Assembly: GCF_003086355.1 (NCBI RefSeq)
Contig: NZ_CP031733.1
Coordinates: 2,294,001-2,358,000, forward strand
Reading direction: 5' to 3'
From: Streptococcus chenjunshii
GTDB taxonomy: Bacteria; Bacillota; Bacilli; Lactobacillales; Streptococcaceae
Length of the DNA: 64,000 bases
Shown: one piece after another, positions 47,296 to 54,861 of the stretch
How the letters are laid out: each line of letters begins with the position of its first letter
How positions within the stretch are numbered: position 1 is the first letter of the stretch
Made by a program: the position numbers and the translations under genes
The notes under the pieces: generated by a model
Told to the model about the DNA's origin: nothing
Database searches by the model: none
Seen by the model: the letters and a program-made list of their open reading frames with translations, nothing else

Positions 47296-48654
47296 TTAAG
47301 TTTTTATTTTTTTAACAGCAATGATCGCTTCTCCTATCATAATAAAAATAACCGAACCGATAGTAACCGGCAGCTGCTCCGCCAACGTTTCAGCAGTAAA
47401 AGATAAAGGCAGAGCTGTAAAAATCAGTGAAATAATAATTAAAAGCATAGGAGCAGCAACCAGTAGTTTGAGCAAACTTTTCCCGCCGCCCACTTTAAAA
47501 GGACGAGGATGATCGGGATCAATCTCCCGAAGTTTATAGAATGCAGGAAATACTGGAACATAAGAAAGCAAAAACATAACCAGATTCAGCGAGAAAAACG
47601 ACCAAAATAAGTCCTGATTAGGCAGCAAAGGGGCTACCGCCACCACAAGGCTGGCTACTGCTCCGTTAGCAATCGCTGCACCGATCGGCATATCGTTTTT
47701 TGAGCTTCTTTTAGCAAAGAAAGCTGGCATATCTCCATTTTGGGCAGCATAGGAAGCCGTATTGTTCACCCCTAATGACCAAGAAATCATATTGCCAAAA
47801 AGGGTTAACAAGAATAAGAAAGCCATTAAGATAATAAACCAGCCTGTACTTGACCCTGTTAACAGCTGAAAACTGTCCATCATCCCGCTGCTTGTTGAAA
47901 TTTGGTCAACCGGAATGGCCACCCCGATGCCAAAGGCCGAAAAAATATAGATAGCAGCGATAACTAAGCCAGCTGCAATTATAGACTGAGGAATTTGTTT
48001 TTTAGGATTTTCCATACCATCTGCAAATGTACAGATAACCTCAAAGCCCAGCAAGTTAAAAATGATGACTGATATATAAGACAGGCTGTTGATATTAAAA
48101 GAGGGCAGCAGAGAACGGAGAGTCATCTCATTGGCCATACCTTTCGTGAAGGCAACGTAAAGTCCCAGTCCGCCCACCAGCAAGGCTAAAATCATTTTAA
48201 TAAGCGCTGCTCCATTTAAAATCCAAATACTGTCACTCACCGGATAAAAACTAATCCATACGATAAGCCAGATAAAAAGCAGCTCCAGTACAAGAGCAGA
48301 CAGGGTTGTAAAACGAAAACCTGTAATGGTTGTCAGCAAACCGGGTGTCATAACGGCTAAAGAAGCCAGCCAGAGTGGAAAATTGATCCAGTAATACCAA
48401 GAGACACGCGATCCCCACCGATGGCCAAAAGCCTTGGTTACCCAGTCATAAATGCCCCCTTCTCCAATATAGCTTGTTCCCAGCTCGGAAGAAATCAAAC
48501 CGTAAGGAAGAAGGAAAGCCAGCAAAAGAAAAATCCACCAAAAAAACTGGGAATTTCCTATTGCAGCTACTGGGGCAGCTGCTTCTGCAACAAAAACGAC
48601 ACAGATAACAGAAAGTACAGCGCTAAACAGGCTAAATTTTTTCTTTTCTACCAT
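47296..48654 (-). CDS. aguD: Agmatine/putrescine antiporter
   Basis: A 452-residue APC-superfamily transporter with about twelve hydrophobic segments. It exchanges external agmatine for internal putrescine. The N-terminal VFVAEAAAPVAAIGNSQFFW segment and GEGGIYDWVTKAFG are typical of this antiporter family. ATG 48654 follows AAAGGA; the frame extends further upstream without support. It lies between aguB and aguA, as in S. mutans and Enterococcus. The aguB-aguD spacer 48655-48954 shows no gene. Confidence 0.92.
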   Translation of the reverse strand: MVEKKKFSLFSAVLSVICVVFVAEAAAPVAAIGNSQFFWWIFLLLAFLLPYGLISSELGTSYIGEGGIYDWVTKAFGHRWGSRVSWYYWINFPLWLASLAVMTPGLLTTITGFRFTTLSALVLELLFIWLIVWISFYPVSDSIWILNGAALIKMILALLVGGLGLYVAFTKGMANEMTLRSLLPSFNINSLSYISVIIFNLLGFEVICTFADGMENPKKQIPQSIIAAGLVIAAIYIFSAFGIGVAIPVDQISTSSGMMDSFQLLTGSSTGWFIILMAFLFLLTLFGNMISWSLGVNNTASYAAQNGDMPAFFAKRSSKNDMPIGAAIANGAVASLVVAVAPLLPNQDLFWSFFSLNLVMFLLSYVPVFPAFYKLREIDPDHPRPFKVGGGKSLLKLLVAAPMLLIIISLIFTALPLSFTAETLAEQLPVTIGSVIFIMIGEAIIAVKKIKT

Positions 48655-48954
48655 AAAATTGTCCTTTCCAGCAGCTATAAGAAAGGAAGCAAAACAGTTC
48701 AAACAGTCTCGGGTAAAGCATACAAGAGGAAACAGCAATCAGTATGTCATAAGAAATTAACTGTCTCTTGCCCCGGTCTTCATACTAGAGCTTAAATAAT
48801 GCTGTTCCCTTTTCCCGTACAACGAACCAGATTCTAAAAACCTCTACTAAAAGAAGCGAAGAATCCAGCAAACCGCTGCAGGGTCCGCTTTTAACAAGTC
48901 AAAGAAATCTAGAGACTTTCGGATTCGCTCCCTTTTTTGCTGTCTTTCTATTAC

Positions 48955-49965
48955 CTATGATAACAGGTCCTCTAATTCTAATTTAGCTTTCGCCTGCTTG
49001 TCTGTATCATAAGGATTTTTTTGAGCAAAATCTCTCATTAGGTAAACCAATAAGCCGCGAATTGAAGTCAAACGGTTCCCTGCTTGTTCAAAGCAAATAG
49101 ACTGCGGACCATCCATAACTTGGTCTGTGACCTCTTCACCTCGGGTAGCAGGCAGGCAGTGCATAAAACGGCATTGATCTCCAGCCTTAGCCAAGAGCTG
49201 TTCATTCACTTGATACTTAGGATAGAAAATCTGCATCCTTTCCGCTTCTGACAGTTCCGCTTCATATAAGCCGTACCAAACATCGGTATAAAGGAAATCC
49301 GCTCCTACAACAGCCTCCTCATCGTCCGTAACCGCGTAGTTCCCCCCTGACTGAGCACAGATACTGTCCAGTATAGCCTGATGCCTTTCATTTAACTGAA
49401 AACCTTTAGGACCGAAATGGATAAATTCCATCCCCATTTTAGTCGTCATCAAACCGACTGAAAAGCAGACTTGTGTTGCATCACCTACAAAAACAACTTT
49501 ACAGTCTTCTAACTGTTTGCCGGTTGGTAAATGTTCCAGCATTGTACATAAATCACCAAGTTCCTGAGTTGGATGATTATAATCAGACATCCCGTTAATA
49601 ACCGGGACAGATGCACAGCGTGCTAAATCGACGACACTTTGGTGGCGCTCTACACGCGCCATTAAAATATCATCTAAACGGGATAAAACAGTACTTGTAT
49701 CTTCAATGGTTTCATGGCCCCCAAGCTGAATCTGCCCTGGAGCTAAATACTGAGCATGCCCGCCCAGCTGTGTCATCGCTGTTTCAAATGAAACCCGAGT
49801 GCGAGTAGAGGACTGCTGAAAAATCATGCCGAGAGTTTTATGCTTAAGCAAAGGCGGATAATAGCCATTTTCAATACAAGCCTTAATCTTAAGGGATAAG
49901 TTTGCTATATTGAGCAGTTCTTCTTTGCTAAACGATTCTGTGGTGATATAATCCGTTTTTTTCAT
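48955..49965 (-). CDS. aguB: Putrescine carbamoyltransferase
   Basis: A 336-residue transcarbamoylase. It converts N-carbamoylputrescine and phosphate to putrescine and carbamoyl phosphate. The carbamoyl-phosphate motif [10 protein letters not shown] is near 52, and HPTQELGD and [10 protein letters not shown] are present. It resembles ornithine carbamoyltransferase, but the agmatine operon context and a C-terminal helical extension ([18 protein letters not shown]) support putrescine specificity. ATG 49965 follows AAGGAGA; eleven in-frame upstream codons are excluded. It is the first gene of the operon. Confidence 0.94.
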   Translation of the reverse strand: MKKTDYITTESFSKEELLNIANLSLKIKACIENGYYPPLLKHKTLGMIFQQSSTRTRVSFETAMTQLGGHAQYLAPGQIQLGGHETIEDTSTVLSRLDDILMARVERHQSVVDLARCASVPVINGMSDYNHPTQELGDLCTMLEHLPTGKQLEDCKVVFVGDATQVCFSVGLMTTKMGMEFIHFGPKGFQLNERHQAILDSICAQSGGNYAVTDDEEAVVGADFLYTDVWYGLYEAELSEAERMQIFYPKYQVNEQLLAKAGDQCRFMHCLPATRGEEVTDQVMDGPQSICFEQAGNRLTSIRGLLVYLMRDFAQKNPYDTDKQAKAKLELEDLLS

Positions 49966-49997
49966 AATGTCCGTCTCCTTATTCTTCTTTTGCAGCA

Positions 49998-50027
49998 ATT
50001 ATATCCCTAAAAAGAAAACGTTTACAA
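49998..50027 (-). promoter_or_regulatory. agu operon promoter with overlapping cre site
   Basis: On the minus strand TATAAT (complement of 49998-50003) has a poor -35 (TGTAAA) 17 bp upstream. The -35 lies inside TTGTAAACGTTTTCT (complement of 50013-50027), which matches the cre consensus WTGNAANCGNWNNCW at every position. CcpA bound here would block RNA polymerase, and the weak -35 suggests an activator is needed. Confidence 0.75.
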
Positions 50028-50077
50028 TAATCTTTGCGTTCTAATCTTAACGTATAAAAAAACAAGCCCTGAATAAG

Positions 50078-50146
50078 GGTTTATAAAAGGTTTAGACCGA
50101 GGTTTATAAGGTTCAACCTAAAGAGTTTATTCGTCTATGATATAAT
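50078..50146. promoter_or_regulatory. GGTTTA direct repeats and the aguR promoter
   Basis: Four GGTTTA-like units begin at 50078, 50089, 50101 and 50110, spaced about 9-12 bp, between the divergent agu and aguR promoters. They are candidate AguR sites. On the plus strand an extended -10 (TGATATAAT, 50138-50146) lies about 30 nt before aguR, with no clear -35. Confidence 0.5.
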
Positions 50147-50177
50147 TTAGATAGTAAAGGATAGGGGGTGATACTAT

Positions 50178-51134
50178 ATGACTTTGATTTACATTTACAA
50201 TCTTTTGCTTACTATTCTCTATACAACAACATTAGCCCTGTGTTTCCACAATTTTCTTTTTGAAAAGAGTCAGCACATCAAAAAAGGTTTACTGGCTCTA
50301 ACTGTTTTCTTTATTTTTTTCACCTTGGATAATTGGATTATTTCTATGACAGAGCTCATTGCTTCCTTTGAGAGATACTATAATCAGACTTTCTCTGGAC
50401 TTCCTCTGATTAAAACGGTTACCTTTCTGGTCAGAAACTATTGCATGATTTATACCATCAGATTACTGAAGCAGGAGAACGTTTGGGCTGCTGATTATGT
50501 TCTTTTAACAGTAAATATGATTTGGATGCTGATTATGCCGCTCTTCCCCAGCTCACAAACACAGGTCTTCCTTTATTATCTCCCCAATCAATTGTTTTTA
50601 GCCTACTGCGGACTTCAGGCTGTTCCGAGAAATACAAAACCTCTCAATCAAATCAGTCAAAAATATTTAAAAAAAGCTGCTCTGGTGATGATGCTGTTTG
50701 CCTTCTTGATTTTACTGGAAGACAGTTTTGTTATTTTTAACATTGATAACTATGACAAACTGGCTATGCGCATTCAAAATCGTAATTTTTCTGAAGATCT
50801 TTTTTCTGTTTCTGTTTCTATCATTACGATTGCCTATCTCATAAGAGATTACCCTCATCATAAACAAACGGAAAGAAGGAAACTCGATAAAGAAGAAAGA
50901 GCAAAATATTACATTGATGCTTTTTGCCGAGATTACCAGCTCACCAAACGGGAGAAAGAGATTTTCCTTTTACTTCTTGAACATCGGCATAATCAGGAAA
51001 TAGCGGATGCACTCTTTTTATCTTTAGGAACTGTCAAAACTCATATCCACAACATTTATGTAAAGCTTAATGTCAACAAACGTGAAGCTATTGATGATTT
51101 TTATCAGACATACTGCCAAAAACTGAAAGACTGA
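50178..51134 (+). CDS. aguR: LuxR-type membrane regulator of the agmatine operon
   Basis: A 318-residue protein with about six or seven hydrophobic segments (residues 1-225) and a C-terminal LuxR-type helix-turn-helix (about 250-315: LTKREKEIF, EIADALFLSLGTVKTHIHNIY). AguR of S. mutans and lactococci is a membrane-bound activator that senses agmatine, and this gene has the same divergent position from aguB. AGGGGGTGAT precedes the ATG. The sensing mechanism is inferred from relatives. Confidence 0.88.
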   Translation: MTLIYIYNLLLTILYTTTLALCFHNFLFEKSQHIKKGLLALTVFFIFFTLDNWIISMTELIASFERYYNQTFSGLPLIKTVTFLVRNYCMIYTIRLLKQENVWAADYVLLTVNMIWMLIMPLFPSSQTQVFLYYLPNQLFLAYCGLQAVPRNTKPLNQISQKYLKKAALVMMLFAFLILLEDSFVIFNIDNYDKLAMRIQNRNFSEDLFSVSVSIITIAYLIRDYPHHKQTERRKLDKEERAKYYIDAFCRDYQLTKREKEIFLLLLEHRHNQEIADALFLSLGTVKTHIHNIYVKLNVNKREAIDDFYQTYCQKLKD

Positions 51135-51219
51135 CTGCTTTTATACAGACAGACTTTTACTGCCAAAATATGATAGCGTAAGTCAGCTATCTTTTCAAAT
51201 AAGCCTGCAAGCCCCATAC

Positions 51220-51249
51220 TTGACAAGCCCTGTCGGAGGTTTTTATAAT
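51220..51249 (+). promoter_or_regulatory. Consensus promoter of yaaA (leaderless)
   Basis: TTGACA (51220-51225) and TATAAT (51244-51249) are both perfect and separated by 18 bp. The yaaA ATG follows the -10 after 6 nt, so transcription should begin at or beside the start codon. Confidence 0.75.
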
Positions 51250-51255
51250 GGAAAT

Positions 51256-51990
51256 ATGATAACATACCTAATTCCTACTGCAAAAGAAATGAAGTTTTCA
51301 GGCCAGACTTATCCACACTTTGTCCCAAATAAAACCCGACCCCTCATTCAAAAACTCTGTCAAAAATCAGTTGAAGAACTGACGGACTTCTATAATATCA
51401 AGCCAACAGCTGCGGCTCTTGAATTTGAACGTTTGCAGGCTTTAAAAACAGGACAGGCGGCGGCCTATCCTGCTTTGACATTATTTAACGGGCTGATGTA
51501 CCGGCATATTGAAACTGATGCTATCCCTGAACAGAAACTAACAAAGCAAGTCTATATTGCCTCAGCACTGTACGGCATCATTCCGGCAGATCGGCCGATT
51601 GCCCCCCACCGTTTAGACTTCAGTCATAAGTTAAAAATGCACGGACACTCTTTGAAAAGTTACTGGCGTGAAGATTATGACCATTTTGCCCATAAACAAG
51701 AACTGATTATTTCACTGCTGTCAGCCGAATTCGCAGATGTTTTTTCGCCAGAGCAAAGAAAACGGTTCATTACTCTGGAATTTATGGAGGAAAAAGAGGG
51801 GCAGTTAAAAAAACATGCAACTATCTCAAAAAAAGCACGGGGACAGTTTTTAAGCCAAGCACTCAAAGAAGACTGCCAGACTGTTCAGGACATCAAAGAA
51901 CTGCAGTTCCATGGTTTCGCTTACCGGCCTGATTTATCCACAGCCGGCCGGACGCTTGTTTTTGTCAAAACAGCAGCACATAAACATTAG
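51256..51990 (+). CDS. yaaA: YaaA-family peroxide stress protein
   Basis: A 244-residue member of the YaaA/DUF328 family (UPF0246). The N-terminal ILIPTAKEM-like motif appears here as YLIPTAKEM, and the C-terminal HGFAYRPDLST is present. In E. coli YaaA limits intracellular iron damage under peroxide stress; direct DNA binding has been reported. The ATG at 51256 gives the family N-terminus. A GGAGG 16 nt upstream is too distant and lies within the promoter spacer, so the transcript is probably leaderless. Confidence 0.88.
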   Translation: MITYLIPTAKEMKFSGQTYPHFVPNKTRPLIQKLCQKSVEELTDFYNIKPTAAALEFERLQALKTGQAAAYPALTLFNGLMYRHIETDAIPEQKLTKQVYIASALYGIIPADRPIAPHRLDFSHKLKMHGHSLKSYWREDYDHFAHKQELIISLLSAEFADVFSPEQRKRFITLEFMEEKEGQLKKHATISKKARGQFLSQALKEDCQTVQDIKELQFHGFAYRPDLSTAGRTLVFVKTAAHKH

Positions 51991-52010
51991 CGCAGTCAAA
52001 AGCATCAAAA

Positions 52011-52054
52011 AACACTGAAAAGCAAGCTGTATATGGAGCTTGCTTTTCAGTGTT
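52011..52054. terminator. Bidirectional terminator between yaaA and nrdG
   Basis: AACACTGAAAAGCAAGCT (52011-52028) pairs perfectly over 18 bp with AGCTTGCTTTTCAGTGTT (52037-52054). On the minus strand it is followed by TTTTTTGATGC, which suits nrdG. The plus-strand T-tract is weaker. Confidence 0.88.
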
Positions 52055-52133
52055 TGCTGTTCTCAACAAATTTAAAAAACGAATCGATCAACAAACTGTG
52101 GATAAAGTCACAGTTAGATCCTGTCTTGTCAGG

Positions 52134-52748
52134 TTAGATCAGCTTATCTCGGCTGACCTGTTCAAAATTTTCCTGACCGTCATTAAGTTTATCCCAGATA
52201 ACAACCTCCCCAGTCTGCAGCGATTTTTGAACATCGATAATCCGTTGATTAGAAGAGCCGCGAAACTGAAGCATAAGATTTTTTTTCTTAATATCAAAGC
52301 GGCCATCAACCAAAATATCAATTAAACTAAGCATTTCAAGTTTATCTGGAGTTTCCTGCATCAGCTCTTCCCAAGTATATCCCGTCCATGACCAGATGTC
52401 TTTGCTAGGCAGTTCCCGCCGGACACGTTTAATCAGTTTCAAAAGGATTCCCGTGTTTAAAAAGGGTTCACCGCCAAGAAGAGTCAGTCCCTGAACATAA
52501 GGCTGGGCCAAATCTTCCATGATCTGCTCCTCAAGTTCCTCCGTATAAGGAATACCAGCTTTAAAAGACCAGGTTGCCGCATTATAACACCCTTGACAGT
52601 GAAACATACATCCTGAAACATATAATGAATTTCGAACCCCTTCACCGTCAACAAAATTAAAGGCCTTATAATCAATAATACGCCCCTGACTTAATTCTTC
52701 TGATTTCCATTCTTTCGGTTTCGGCGTATTCCACGTTGCTTCACTCAC
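52134..52748 (-). CDS. nrdG: Anaerobic ribonucleotide reductase activating protein
   Basis: A 204-residue radical SAM protein. It installs the glycyl radical on NrdD. The iron-sulfur motif appears as CMFHCQGC (CxxxCxxC) near residue 47, with GGEPF nearby. The start is a GTG at 52748 preceded by GGGGGG; reading frames further upstream run into the repeat at 52766, giving a spurious extension. It is the last of the nrdD-side genes on the minus strand, although a repeat separates it from the acetyltransferase gene. Confidence 0.93.
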   Translation of the reverse strand: MSEATWNTPKPKEWKSEELSQGRIIDYKAFNFVDGEGVRNSLYVSGCMFHCQGCYNAATWSFKAGIPYTEELEEQIMEDLAQPYVQGLTLLGGEPFLNTGILLKLIKRVRRELPSKDIWSWTGYTWEELMQETPDKLEMLSLIDILVDGRFDIKKKNLMLQFRGSSNQRIIDVQKSLQTGEVVIWDKLNDGQENFEQVSRDKLI

Positions 52749-52765
52749 CTCAACACCCCCCCATT

Positions 52766-52935
52766 CACCAAAATACAAAGGCCGTGAAAAGCTCACAGCA
52801 AAAATAGGAAAACTGACAAAAAATGTTAATTCCTAGGAAGTTTTATGCTCACAGAGCAGCCAAACTCGTACGTCGGCTTGCGCTTCCTACGATTGCGTCT
52901 CTTTTTGCATAGCTCTTAGGCCATGTTCAATTCTA
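52766..52935. repeat. Medium-size copy of the structured intergenic repeat
   Basis: The left end reads AAATACAAAGGCCGTGAAAAGC and the right end GCTCTTAGGCCATGTTCA. It carries the block CTCACAGAGCAGCCAAACTCGT, also found in the 20068, 30581 and 35345 copies. GCAAAAA pairs with TTTTTGC. The left end lies 18 nt upstream of the nrdG GTG. Confidence 0.88.
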
Positions 52936-52991
52936 TCAGCCAGCAGCGGATAAGGCAAAGCCGGCTGCCTAACCTTTTCTCTTGCCGTATT

Positions 52992-53492
52992 TTATTCCAG
53001 CTCAATCCAGTAACGCTCAGCAGTTCCTCTAGTATCATCATAGACACCGCCGTTAGCAAGAATAACTCTGCGGCTGGCTTCATTCGCTATGTCACATGTC
53101 AGCAGCACCGAGCTAATATTCTTCTTTTTGGCTTCTGTTAATCCTAATCGCAGCATCTCTTTAGCATGGCCTTTCCCGCGCTCTGACGGGCGGACAGAAT
53201 AACCGATATGGCCGCCCTCAATAAGTAAGCTGTCATTGAGACGCAGCCGCAGATTCAGAAAACCTAAAGCCCGGCCCGAAGCATCAAAAGCAACGAACTG
53301 AATGGCCGGTACAAAATGATCTGGAATATTAATCCCCATTTCACTGTCTAAGTTATTCTGCAGCCAACTATCGTAGTCGAAATGCTCATTATCCCAAAAA
53401 CCGCCATCATGGCTGGCAGCTGTTTGGTTAAATTCCGCCATTAAATCAAGGACAGCTTTCTTATCGGCTGAACTTGGTCGCCTTAACTGCAT
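52992..53492 (-). CDS. GNAT-family N-acetyltransferase
   Basis: A 166-residue GNAT protein. The acetyl-CoA motif A appears as RPSERGKGHAKEML (about 107-120), and the C-terminal NGGVYDD segment and beta strands typical of the fold follow. The substrate is unknown. A strong GAGGAGG site precedes ATG 53492, which is 11 nt from the stop codon of the oxidoreductase gene, so the two are co-transcribed. In streptococci this gene commonly sits between nrdD and nrdG. Confidence 0.9.
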   Translation of the reverse strand: MQLRRPSSADKKAVLDLMAEFNQTAASHDGGFWDNEHFDYDSWLQNNLDSEMGINIPDHFVPAIQFVAFDASGRALGFLNLRLRLNDSLLIEGGHIGYSVRPSERGKGHAKEMLRLGLTEAKKKNISSVLLTCDIANEASRRVILANGGVYDDTRGTAERYWIELE

Positions 53493-53503
53493 ACAGTCCT
53501 CCT

Positions 53504-54460
53504 CTAATCCGGCAAAGTCATACTGAGGCACCCAAAACTATGCTCGGAACGGTTGATTTGATCGCAAATCCAATGACTGAGCAGGCTTGACTGCTCAGTA
53601 ACAGGATTTTTAAAAACAATCGCACCTTCTTCTTTATGATCTAGGACAGCTTGTAAAAAACGGTCTATGACCCCCTCAAAGCCTCTTTTATAAAGGGTTG
53701 TATCCCAGGAACCAAAAGATTTGCCGTAAGACTTATCCCCTTGATAAACAGTCATTTCAGATAAATTGATTAATGTATGTGTCTCCTGCGGAGACTGCAC
53801 CTCAATGACTTCCTGACGGGAACCTGCCTGCAAATTCATAGAAACTTCGGCAAGCTCCGTCTCACTCTCAAAGATAACCTTAATCTGGACCAATTGGCTA
53901 TTTTGCTTTTTGCAGATAAACCAGCCGTTTACCGGCTGCTGATCCATAAGAAAGAGAGCAGTGTCTAAAGGATGAATAAAGAGATCAAAGAGCTTATATT
54001 GGAAATCTGCCGGCGCATTGATGTCATTTTTGCTGGCAATAATCCGGGTCTTATTTGAAATGGTCTTTAATTCAGTAACTCTGGGGGCAAAACGGCGATT
54101 AAAGCCTGCCATGAGAAAAGTACCGTTTTCTGCTGCCAAATTGTAAAGTGCTCTGCTGCTCTCATAAGATTCTGTCAAAGGTTTATCCATATAGACCGGA
54201 AGACCGCGTTTAAGAAAAAGCTCCGCTGTTTTCCAATGTACCTCGGTCGCTGTATGGATAAAGACACCATCCAAGGGAGCAGCCGCCAACTCTTCTAACG
54301 AACCGTAAATTTCAGCCTGGCCAAAGAGAGAAGCCGCCTCCTGCAGCACCTCTGCTTTTCGGGTGAAAAGATGCCAGCGGATACCCGTTAGCTGACGCAT
54401 ATAAGGCAGATAGGCTTTCTGGGAAATACTGCCCAGACCAATGATTCCGATATTGAGCAT
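53504..54460 (-). CDS. Gfo/Idh/MocA-family oxidoreductase
   Basis: A 318-residue NAD(P)-dependent oxidoreductase. It has an N-terminal Rossmann domain starting NIGIIGLGSIS with the GxGxxS nucleotide motif, and the family's YMDKPLTES segment with its catalytic-region Lys near 95. The C-terminal alpha/beta substrate domain follows. Substrates of this family are usually sugars or sugar derivatives; none can be named here. AGGAGG precedes the ATG. It is linked to the acetyltransferase gene downstream. Confidence 0.9.
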   Translation of the reverse strand: MLNIGIIGLGSISQKAYLPYMRQLTGIRWHLFTRKAEVLQEAASLFGQAEIYGSLEELAAAPLDGVFIHTATEVHWKTAELFLKRGLPVYMDKPLTESYESSRALYNLAAENGTFLMAGFNRRFAPRVTELKTISNKTRIIASKNDINAPADFQYKLFDLFIHPLDTALFLMDQQPVNGWFICKKQNSQLVQIKVIFESETELAEVSMNLQAGSRQEVIEVQSPQETHTLINLSEMTVYQGDKSYGKSFGSWDTTLYKRGFEGVIDRFLQAVLDHKEEGAIVFKNPVTEQSSLLSHWICDQINRSEHSFGCLSMTLPD

Positions 54461-54488
54461 AGCAGGCCTCCTAATCTTTTTGAGCGGA

Positions 54489-54626
54489 TTACTGTTTAGT
54501 TTTTGCCAAAAAACGTGCTCTCAACTCTCTGACACGAGCGTGCTTATCAAACCTTTTCATCACATTTTTCTCGTGGAAGCGCTCCACCTGCTGCATCCCT
54601 TTATAATCTAATTGATACTTCCCCAT
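54489..54626 (-). CDS. Small conserved basic protein (45 residues)
   Basis: The frame starts MGKYQLDYKGMQQVERFHEK and ends FLAKTKQ. It is 45 residues long, rich in Lys, Arg and Gln, with no membrane segment. AAAGGA lies 7-8 nt before the ATG. A similar tiny gene follows nrdD in many streptococci, as I recall, so it is very likely real. Function is unknown. It lies between nrdD and the oxidoreductase gene on the same strand, 28 nt before the latter. Confidence 0.75.
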   Translation of the reverse strand: MGKYQLDYKGMQQVERFHEKNVMKRFDKHARVRELRARFLAKTKQ

Positions 54627-54649
54627 AATTTTTCCTTTTGAGATAAGAA

Positions 54650-54860
54650 GAGGCTGGGACAAAAGTCCTGCCTCATTTTACTTTTCAAACAAATGAGTTT
54701 GACGCAGTGACTGATTAGAAGTCCTTATCCCTTGTTGCCCAAGGGATAGCGGTCTCCCTAATCAGCTGTGCGGAGGCGGAACAGTAAAATCGAAAGCATC
54801 ATGTTACGACAATTGACCGATTTTCGTTCCGCTCTCTCTTCATCTTTTTCTTCTAATCGC
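54650..54860. repeat. About 210-bp repeat after nrdD, copied in inverted orientation after recA
   Basis: The element begins with a hairpin (GAGGCTGGGAC with GTCCTGCCTC). It contains ATCCCTTG-N5-CAAGGGAT and a block with CGAAAGCATCATG. The reverse complement of 62495-62692 matches it along its length with scattered differences. It directly follows the nrdD stop codon and could help termination. It is unrelated to the AAAGGCCGT family. Confidence 0.85.
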
Positions 54861-54861
54861 T

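Noticed and set aside
52749..52796. Upstream extension of nrdG to an ATG at 52796
   Set aside because: The added residues come from the repeat end; the GTG at 52748 has its own ribosome site and gives family length.
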